Origin: an uncultured Lachnospiraceae bacterium | Lineage (GTDB): Bacteria > Bacillota > Clostridia > Lachnospirales > Lachnospiraceae | Assembly: GCA_947003375.1 (NCBI GenBank) | Contig: CAMQOJ010000163.1 | Coordinates: forward strand, 1 to 8,563 | Length of the DNA: 8,563 nt | Direction of reading: 5' to 3' | In this document: positions 1 through 5,260 of the stretch, piece after piece | How the letters are laid out: each line of letters starts with the position of its first letter | Position numbering within the stretch: the stretch's first letter is position 1 | Made by a program: the position numbers and the translations under genes | Notes under the pieces: model-generated | The model's database searches: none | What the model was told of the DNA's origin: nothing | Seen by the model: only the letters and a program-made list of their open reading frames with translations

Positions 1-89
1 GCGGCTGCGGCGAGTGCCAGACTTCCTGCCAGTCTGCCTGCAAGACTTCCTGCACAGTGGGGAACCAGAGCTGTGAGAAGGTGAAATAG
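1..89 (+). CDS. scfA: SCIFF ranthipeptide precursor, C-terminal part (5' truncated by the window edge)
   Basis: The reading frame beginning at base 3 encodes the end of a small cysteine-rich peptide, starting GCGECQTSCQSACKTSC and ending SCEKVK before a TAG stop at 87-89. Six cysteines appear in the last 28 residues, with codons at 6, 15, 27, 39, 51 and 72. This is the hallmark core of SCIFF ('six cysteines in forty-five residues'), the ribosomally made precursor found almost universally in Clostridia. In this family a radical SAM enzyme installs Cys-to-alpha- or gamma-carbon thioether links between cysteines and nearby residues, often Thr, giving a ranthipeptide. The TSC triplets fit such acceptor sites. 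The leader, start codon and promoter lie left of the window. The maturase gene follows immediately, which supports the call. The mature peptide's role is not settled; quorum-sensing-like roles have been proposed in some clostridia. Confidence 0.93.
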   Translation, partial: GCGECQTSCQSACKTSCTVGNQSCEKVK

Positions 90-168
90 TGTTGCCATTT
101 ACGGCTGTGCCGCAGAGGGAGTCGTGAATCGTAACCTGTCAGTTACATAGGCGTTCGTTTCGACCAGC

Positions 169-194
169 CAAGCAGCGGATTCCTTCGCTGCTTG
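169..194 (+). terminator. stem-loop between scfA and scfB, possible attenuator or partial terminator
   Basis: A perfect 9-bp inverted repeat (CAAGCAGCG at 169-177, CGCTGCTTG at 186-194) encloses an 8-base loop and is followed by AACTTTG, a short and weak T-rich tail. It sits 80 bases after the scfA stop and 41 bases before the likely scfB start. The sequence shows the hairpin. The role is inferred: a leaky terminator or an mRNA-stabilising 3' end would let the precursor be made in excess over its enzyme, as is common in RiPP operons. The poor T-tract argues against efficient intrinsic termination. Confidence 0.45.
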
Positions 195-220
195 AACTTT
201 GTTGATGGATTCGGACGGGG

Positions 221-227
221 AAAGGGA
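221..227 (+). promoter_or_regulatory. ribosome binding site deciding the GTG start of scfB
   Basis: AAAGGGA, within a longer GGGGAAAGGGA purine run from 217, stands 7 bases before GTG 235. The in-frame ATG at 205 has only GCTTGAACTTTGTTG upstream, with no Shine-Dalgarno match. This favours the GTG start. Confidence 0.6.
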
Positions 228-234
228 TAGTTCA

Positions 235-1617
235 GTGATACACCAATATAAAAGCAATGGATACAATATCGTGATGGATGTGAACAGCGGTTCCATCCAT
301 GTGGTGGACGATGTGGTCTATGATTTGATTCCTCTGGTGGAGCCGCTTGTGGCGGAGGGCGTGAAAGAAGCCGCCGCTGTCAGGGAGGCTGTGCGGCAGG
401 AGGGGCTGCCCTACTCGGCAGAGGAGATTGGGGAGGCCGTGGAGGAGATTCTGGAGCTGGAGGCGTCCGGGGCTCTGTTTGCGAAAGATATCTATGAGGA
501 CTATGTGTTTGACTTCAAAAAGCGCCAGACGGTGGTGAAGGCGCTCTGCCTCCATATCGCCCATGACTGCAACCTGGCCTGTCAGTACTGTTTCGCGGAG
601 GAAGGGGAGTACCATGGCAGGCGGGCGCTGATGAGCCTGGAGGTAGGGAAGAAGGCGCTGGATTTCCTGGTGGCCAATTCCGGGAACCGGGTGAACCTGG
701 AGGTGGACTTCTTCGGCGGGGAGCCGCTGATGAACTGGCAGGTGGTGAAGGATCTGGTGGCCTATGGCCGGAGCCTGGAAGGGCCCAACAACAAGAAATT
801 CCGTTTTACCCTGACTACCAACGGCGTGCTTCTGGATGACGAGGTGATGGAGTTCGCCAATAGAGAGATGGCGAACATTGTATTGAGCATCGACGGACGG
901 AAGGAAATCAACGACAGGATGCGTCCTTTCCGGGGCGGCCAGGGCAGCTATGATGTGATCGTGCCGAAATTTCGAAAGGTGGCCGAAAGCAGGGGGCAGG
1001 AGCGGTATTATGTGCGGGGGACATTTACCCGCAATAATCTGGACTTCTCCAGAGACGTGCTGCATCTGGCGGATCTGGGCTTCCGGCAGATATCCGTGGA
1101 GCCGGTGGTGGCCGGGCCGGAGGACGACTATGCAATCCGGGAGGAGGACCTTCCGGCGCTGCGGGAGGAATACGACAGGCTGGCGGCGGAGATGATAAAG
1201 CGTAAAAAAGAGGGAGAGGGATTCAACTTTTTCCATTTCATGATAGATTTGGAGGGCGGCCCCTGTGTGGCCAAGCGCCTTTCGGGCTGCGGCTCCGGGA
1301 CGGAGTACCTGGCGGTGACGCCCTGGGGGGATTTGTATCCCTGCCATCAGTTCGTGGGGAACGAGGATTTCCTCATGGGCAATGTGGAGGAGGGCGTGCT
1401 GCGCGCTGATATCCGGGACGAGTTCAAGGGCTGCAATGTCTATGCCAAGGAGAAGTGCAGGAAATGTTTCGCGAAGTTCTACTGCAGCGGCGGCTGCGCG
1501 GCCAATGCCTACAACTTCCACGGCAATATCAATGAGGCTTACGATGTGGGCTGCGAGCTGGAGCGCAAGCGCGTGGAATGCGCGATTATGCTCAAGGTGG
1601 CAGAGGCGGAGCTGTAA
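235..1617 (+). CDS. scfB: SCIFF peptide maturase, radical SAM/SPASM thioether-forming enzyme (ScfB)
   Basis: This cytoplasmic enzyme uses S-adenosylmethionine and iron-sulfur clusters to form thioether cross-links in the SCIFF peptide encoded just upstream. With a GTG start at 235 the protein has 460 residues. Residues 1-90 resemble the PqqD-like RiPP recognition element that binds the leader, opening MIHQYKSNGYNIVMDVNSGS as in relatives. The radical SAM CX3CX2C motif is C112, C116, C119, followed by the GGE motif at 161-163. The C-terminal SPASM region, which ligates auxiliary clusters, has C344, C352, C370, C400, then C408-X2-C411-X5-C417-X3-C421, C440 and C449. The frame stays open upstream to TTG 199 and ATG 205. 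GTG 235 is preferred because AAAGGGA (221-227) lies 7 bases before it, ATG 205 has no visible ribosome binding site, and family members begin here. No key residue is missing. Confidence 0.95.
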   Translation: MIHQYKSNGYNIVMDVNSGSIHVVDDVVYDLIPLVEPLVAEGVKEAAAVREAVRQEGLPYSAEEIGEAVEEILELEASGALFAKDIYEDYVFDFKKRQTVVKALCLHIAHDCNLACQYCFAEEGEYHGRRALMSLEVGKKALDFLVANSGNRVNLEVDFFGGEPLMNWQVVKDLVAYGRSLEGPNNKKFRFTLTTNGVLLDDEVMEFANREMANIVLSIDGRKEINDRMRPFRGGQGSYDVIVPKFRKVAESRGQERYYVRGTFTRNNLDFSRDVLHLADLGFRQISVEPVVAGPEDDYAIREEDLPALREEYDRLAAEMIKRKKEGEGFNFFHFMIDLEGGPCVAKRLSGCGSGTEYLAVTPWGDLYPCHQFVGNEDFLMGNVEEGVLRADIRDEFKGCNVYAKEKCRKCFAKFYCSGGCAANAYNFHGNINEAYDVGCELERKRVECAIMLKVAEAEL

Positions 1618-1621
1618 ATCA

Positions 1622-1710
1622 GTAACCGCACAAACGGTGCCCATAGGATTTGCGGACGCTTTAGCGGCCGGAAATTCTATGCCGTGACTTGGTAGCGTTT
1701 GTGCGGTTAT
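1622..1710. repeat. 89-bp nested palindromic element (REP/MITE-like) between scfB and secDF
   Basis: A perfect 14-bp inverted repeat (TAACCGCACAAACG at 1623-1636, its complement at 1696-1709) encloses a second arm pair. Inside a G-G mismatch, 1638-1641 can pair with 1691-1694. Then 1642-1651 pairs with 1672-1681 (10 bp, one G-T), 1653-1655 with 1668-1670, and 1657-1659 with 1664-1666 around a TTTA loop. About 34 bp can pair, with one 9-base bulge at 1682-1690. It starts five bases after the scfB stop and ends 31 bases before secDF. No T-run follows the 3' arm, so it is not a classical intrinsic terminator. Both ends carry TA, which would fit a TA-targeting miniature element, although TA is self-complementary and so proves nothing. 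Function is unknown; a dispersed non-autonomous repeat or a structured RNA are the main options. Confidence 0.65.
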
Positions 1711-1741
1711 GGAACTACAAATTAAGAAAGGATAAAAGAAC

Positions 1742-4000
1742 ATGAAAAAGAACAAGGCAATAGTGGTATTGCTTTGCATCCTCCTGGTGCTGATAGGCGT
1801 CACGTATGTGGACGTCTTCGGCGTGAATCCGGAGGGTGAGGGCAGCATGTCTGACATCAACTTGGGCCTGGATCTGGCCGGCGGCGTCAGCATCACCTAT
1901 CAGGTGGTGGGGGATGAAGACCCCAGCGCCACGGACATGAGCGATACCATAGCGAAGCTGCAGAAGCGCGTGGAGAACTACAGCACGGAGGCCATTGTCT
2001 ATCAGGAGGGCACCGACAGGATCAATATCGAGATTCCCGGCGTCAGCGATGCCAATGCCATCCTGCAGGAGCTGGGCAGGCCCGGTACGCTGTATTTCAT
2101 CGCCCAGACGGACGACCAGGGCAATCAGAACTACAGCCAGCAGACAGTACAGAACCCGGACGGCACCTACGGCGTGGGGTATGTGCTGACCAAGACCATC
2201 GACGAGCTGCTGGAGGACGGTTCCATCCAGGTGCAGGGCACGGATGTGAAGGAAGCCAGCGCGGGCAGCCTCCAGACCAACATGGGCTCCGAGTTCGCGG
2301 TGAGCCTGACCATGACGGACGAGGGCGCGAAGAAATTCGCGGAAGTCACACAGAGGGCCTTTGACAAGAATGAGTCCCTGGCGATTTATTATGACGGAAA
2401 CATCATCAGCGCTCCCGGGGTGAACGCGGTCATCACCGACGGCAGCGCCCAGATTTCCCCCATGGAGTCCTATGAGCGGGCGGAGAACCTGGCATCCACC
2501 ATCCGCATCGGCGGCCTGAGGCTGGAGCTGGAGGAGTTGCACTCCAAGGTGGTGGGCGCCCAGCTGGGCGTGGAGGCCATCGACACCAGCCTGAAGGCAG
2601 GGGCCATCGGCCTGGCACTGGTCATCATCTTCATGATAGTGGTGTATCTGATTCCTGGCCTGGCATCGGGAATCGCGCTGCTGTGCTATGTGGCGCTGGT
2701 GATCCTGCTGCTGAACGGCTTTGACATGACATTGACATTGTCGGGCGTGGCGGGCATCATCCTGTCCATCGGTATGGCGGTGGACGCAAATGTGATTATC
2801 TTTGCACGTATCCGCGAAGAACTGGCATCGGGCAAGACTGTGCGCAACGCCATAAAAATCGGTTTCGACAAGGCGCTTTCCGCCATCATCGACGGCAACA
2901 TCACCACTCTGATCGCCGCGGGCGTACTGCTCCTGCTGGGACCCGGCACGGTGAAGGGCTTTGCACAGACTCTGGCGCTGGGCATCGTGCTCTCCATGTT
3001 CACGGCTTTGGTGGTGACCAGATATCTGCTGTACGCGTTCTATGCCCTGGGACTTAAGAGCGAAAAGCTCTACGGCGTGGGGAAAGAGCCCAGGACGCTG
3101 GCCATCGTCTCCAGGAAAGGCATTTTCTTCGGTGTCTCCCTGGCGGTGATCGTGGCCGGATTCGTTGTCATGGGCGTGCACAAGGCGTCCTCCGGGGATG
3201 CCCTGAACTACAGCCTGGAGTTCAAGGGAGGCACGGCTACTACGGTGACCTTCTCCCAGGCCATGACATTGGAGCAGGCCAATGCGGACGTTGCCCCTTT
3301 GATTGAGGAGATTGCGGGAAGCGCGGTACAGATTCAGACCGTGCAGGACTCCAATGAGGTCATCTTCAAGACCAGCTCTTTGGACGTGGAGCAGAGGGAG
3401 GCCCTGAACGAAATGTTCGTGGACAAGTTCGGGGTGGACGAGAAGCTGATCACCTCCGAGACCATCAGCTCCGTCATCAGCAGTGAGATGAAGTCGGACA
3501 CCGTGATCGCGGTGGTGGTGGCCATCATATTCATGCTGCTCTACATCCGCATCCGGTTCAAGGACCTCCGGTTCGGTTTAAGCAGCATCATCGCGCTGCT
3601 GCATGACGTGCTGGTAGTGCTGGCGTTCTACGCGGTGGCCAGGGTATCCGTGAGCAATACCTTCGTGGCCTGTATGCTGACCATTGTGGGCTATTCCATC
3701 AACGCCACCATCGTCATCTTCGACCGTATCCGTGAGAACATGGCGACCATGAGCCACAAGGACGACCTGAAGGACGTCGTGGACAAGAGCATCACGCAGA
3801 CCATGTCCAGGAGCATCTTCACTTCGCTGACCACATTCATCATGGTGGCGGTGCTGTATGTGCTGGGCGTCACCAGTATCCGGGACTTCGCGCTGCCTTT
3901 GATGGTGGGCATCGTCTGCGGCGCATACTCCTCCATCTGCCTGGCGGGGAGCCTGTGGTATGTGTTCCGGCAGAAATTCGTTCCGAAGAAGGAAAAATAA
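1742..4000 (+). CDS. secDF: protein translocase accessory protein SecDF (fused SecD and SecF)
   Basis: This is an RND-superfamily membrane protein that works with SecYEG and uses the proton gradient to help exported proteins cross the membrane. The 752-residue length fits a SecD-SecF fusion. The SecD half has TM1 at about residues 5-27, the GLDLAGG motif at 42-48, an extracytoplasmic P1 domain to about 270, and five helices from about 285 to 435. Within these helices lie GMAVDANVIIFARIREE (344-360) and the D384-GNITTLIA stretch. The SecF half starts at about 455 with a helix at 458-480, then LEFKGGT (492-498), a smaller extracytoplasmic domain to about 580, and helices from 585 to 743 including GYSINATIVIFDRIREN (650-666). 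ATG 1742 follows GAAAGGA (1726-1732) at a spacing of 9. SecDF fusions occur in many Firmicutes and in other clostridia the two are separate genes. It lies downstream of scfB, a neighbourhood I recall as common for SCIFF loci. Confidence 0.96.
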   Translation: MKKNKAIVVLLCILLVLIGVTYVDVFGVNPEGEGSMSDINLGLDLAGGVSITYQVVGDEDPSATDMSDTIAKLQKRVENYSTEAIVYQEGTDRINIEIPGVSDANAILQELGRPGTLYFIAQTDDQGNQNYSQQTVQNPDGTYGVGYVLTKTIDELLEDGSIQVQGTDVKEASAGSLQTNMGSEFAVSLTMTDEGAKKFAEVTQRAFDKNESLAIYYDGNIISAPGVNAVITDGSAQISPMESYERAENLASTIRIGGLRLELEELHSKVVGAQLGVEAIDTSLKAGAIGLALVIIFMIVVYLIPGLASGIALLCYVALVILLLNGFDMTLTLSGVAGIILSIGMAVDANVIIFARIREELASGKTVRNAIKIGFDKALSAIIDGNITTLIAAGVLLLLGPGTVKGFAQTLALGIVLSMFTALVVTRYLLYAFYALGLKSEKLYGVGKEPRTLAIVSRKGIFFGVSLAVIVAGFVVMGVHKASSGDALNYSLEFKGGTATTVTFSQAMTLEQANADVAPLIEEIAGSAVQIQTVQDSNEVIFKTSSLDVEQREALNEMFVDKFGVDEKLITSETISSVISSEMKSDTVIAVVVAIIFMLLYIRIRFKDLRFGLSSIIALLHDVLVVLAFYAVARVSVSNTFVACMLTIVGYSINATIVIFDRIRENMATMSHKDDLKDVVDKSITQTMSRSIFTSLTTFIMVAVLYVLGVTSIRDFALPLMVGIVCGAYSSICLAGSLWYVFRQKFVPKKEK

Positions 4001-4021
4001 CGTAAGAGAAACGTATCGTTT

Positions 4022-4051
4022 GGAAAGGGGCTGTTGCGGCAGCCTCTTTTC
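4022..4051 (+). terminator. intrinsic terminator after secDF
   Basis: A 12-bp stem (4022-4033 with 4040-4051, two G-T pairs) with loop TTGCGG has an A-rich 5' side and a 3' arm containing TTTTCCTCAT. It begins 22 bases past the secDF stop. GC-rich pairs sit near the loop and the T-tract is at the base, the usual layout of a Rho-independent terminator. It probably ends the scfA-scfB-secDF unit. Confidence 0.8.
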
Positions 4052-4061
4052 CTCATATAAA
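4034..4061 (+). promoter_or_regulatory. possible sigma-A-type promoter for the exonuclease gene
   Basis: TATAAA (4056-4061) matches the -10 consensus at five of six positions. TTGCGG (4034-4039), 16 bases upstream, is a weak -35 (three of six) and falls in the loop of the secDF terminator. The position, directly after a terminator and about 50 bases before the next start, is sensible, but the -35 is poor. Confidence 0.3.
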
Positions 4062-4063
4062 AG

Positions 4064-4081
4064 CCTGTCCTGTAGGGCAGG
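4064..4081 (+). other. small hairpin in the 5' leader of the exonuclease gene
   Basis: CCTGTCC (4064-4070) can pair with GGGCAGG (4075-4081) over a TGTA loop, 7 bp with one G-T pair. It lies 21 bases upstream of the AAGGAGG ribosome binding site (4102-4108), which it does not cover. No function is evident. Confidence 0.35.
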
Positions 4082-4113
4082 GGAAAACGGGTAAAAGGAC
4101 CAAGGAGGATGCG

Positions 4114-4821
4114 ATGGCAGCGGAAAGAGGAAAAAGGCTGAGCCTGTACACAAAGGATTATGTGGTGTTTGATTTGGAGACTACGGGGCTGAGCCCTGAG
4201 GCGGATGAGATTATTGAAATCTCCGGCATACGGGTGCGGGAGGGAAAAGTGGCGGAGGAGTTCTCCACGCTGGTGAATCCCGGCAGGCCCATTCCCTATG
4301 CGGCCTCCAGGGTCAATGGCATCACGGACAGGATGGTGCGGAAGGCCCCGGATCTGCGGGACGCGCTGGGCAGGTTCCTTGCTTTCATAGGAGAAGACAT
4401 ACTTGTAGGACACAACATACATACCTTCGACATGCTCTTCCTCTATAACGGCGCTGCCCGGGCGCTGAAGCGGGCGGTGCCGAACGACTATGTGGATACG
4501 CTGTATCTGGCCAAAAGCTGTCTGCCCGGGATGTACCGATACAGGCTGACGGACCTGGCGGCCCATTTCGGGATAGATACCCAGGGGGCGCACAGGGCCC
4601 TGAAGGACTGTGACATGAATCGGCAGTGCTACGAATGCATGGGCAGGATTCTGGAGAGCAGGGCACAGAGCATGGGGGGAGATGCCTCGGGGAGTGGGGA
4701 CAGCGCGCCGGAGGAAAGCTGCCCGAACTGCGGCGGGGCCCTGGTGAAGCGCAAGGGGAAATTCGGCGCGTTCTGGGGCTGCAGCTCCTTTCCGCGGTGC
4801 AGGTATACCAGGAACGCGTGA
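4114..4821 (+). CDS. DEDDh 3'-5' exonuclease (DnaQ/PolC epsilon-like) with C-terminal topoisomerase-type zinc finger
   Basis: Residues 15-175 form a DnaQ-type exonuclease domain, which removes nucleotides from the 3' end of DNA or RNA using two metal ions. The acidic residues are visible: D20 and E22 in FDLETTG (Exo I), D106 in VGHNIHTFD (Exo II), and H160 with D165 in HRALKDC (Exo III, h-type). After a Gly/Ser-rich linker at about 183-200, C203-X2-C206 ... C223-X5-C229 forms a four-cysteine zinc finger of the type found at the C terminus of bacterial topoisomerase I, which probably binds single-stranded DNA. There is no polymerase domain, so this is a stand-alone nuclease of 235 residues, likely in DNA repair or turnover. 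ATG 4114 follows a strong AAGGAGG at 4102-4108; an out-of-frame ATG at 4109 is ignored. The substrate cannot be told from sequence. Confidence 0.9.
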   Translation: MAAERGKRLSLYTKDYVVFDLETTGLSPEADEIIEISGIRVREGKVAEEFSTLVNPGRPIPYAASRVNGITDRMVRKAPDLRDALGRFLAFIGEDILVGHNIHTFDMLFLYNGAARALKRAVPNDYVDTLYLAKSCLPGMYRYRLTDLAAHFGIDTQGAHRALKDCDMNRQCYECMGRILESRAQSMGGDASGSGDSAPEESCPNCGGALVKRKGKFGAFWGCSSFPRCRYTRNA

Positions 4822-4842
4822 AGTTTGGTATGAAGTCTGGTA
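4819..4842 (+). repeat. 12-bp tandem duplication at the stop codon of the exonuclease gene
   Basis: TGAAGTTTGGTA (4819-4830) is followed directly by TGAAGTCTGGTA (4831-4842), with one mismatch. The first copy begins with the TGA stop of the exonuclease gene. It looks like a small slippage duplication with no evident role. Confidence 0.5.
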
Positions 4843-4896
4843 GGTAGGGGGTTCACATTTCGATTTGAGCCGTCAAGGGCGGTATGGAGGATTTTT

Positions 4897-5085
4897 ATGA
4901 AATCAGGCGACAGGGACGAAGGATGGATAACGGGAAGGATATATTTCAACAGAGAGGATAAAAGGCTGATTGTCAAGAGGCGGAATAATGAGTGCAGCTG
5001 GACTGTGAATCTGGGAAATAAGTGGGTATGGGCGCTGTATATCATTGTTTTCATGATTGTGGTTATAATATGCAGCGTGCTCTGA
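4897..5085 (+). CDS. small single-pass membrane protein, DUF5808-like
   Basis: The 62-residue protein has a charged N-terminal part followed by one hydrophobic helix at about 44-62 that ends the chain. The stretch YFNREDKRLIV...WTVNLGNKWVW (16-45) resembles DUF5808, a short domain with the pattern 'YYNPDDPRIFVPKR...WTLNFGNP' found alone or at the end of larger membrane proteins. Lysines and arginines before the helix (K22, R23, K27, R28, R29) suggest a cytoplasmic N terminus. GGAGG (4886-4890) lies six bases before the ATG, which supports real translation. It starts 75 bases after the exonuclease stop and may share its transcript. The function of the family is unknown, and the match is from pattern memory rather than a search. 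Confidence 0.7.
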   Translation: MKSGDRDEGWITGRIYFNREDKRLIVKRRNNECSWTVNLGNKWVWALYIIVFMIVVIICSVL

Positions 5086-5260
5086 TTCCCCTCCCGTCTG
5101 CGGAAGGGCAGGGAAGTATGGATTTGGGGTTGATGCGGTTCTGCAGGGCAGTGCCGGAGGCGGCATATGGGGTATGGGAGGCCTGGCTGGAAGGGATATG
5201 GGGATGCCGGAGCGCCGAATCCGGGACAGGAATGAGGATGTTTTGCGGGAGAGGTGTAAG

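Noticed and set aside
131..146. Short inverted repeat GTAAC/GTTAC between scfA and scfB
   Set aside because: Only 5 bp with a 6-base loop and mostly A-T pairs, so expected by chance.
232..1896. A 554-codon open frame on the minus strand opposite scfB
   Set aside because: It overlaps a clearly conserved radical SAM gene and its product is His/Leu/Pro-rich with no recognisable motif. It reflects the strong G/C third-position bias of the + strand gene.
1715..3181. A 488-codon minus-strand open frame opposite secDF
   Set aside because: It lies entirely within the SecDF coding strand, and its His/Gln/Asp-rich product resembles no family. It is a bias artefact.
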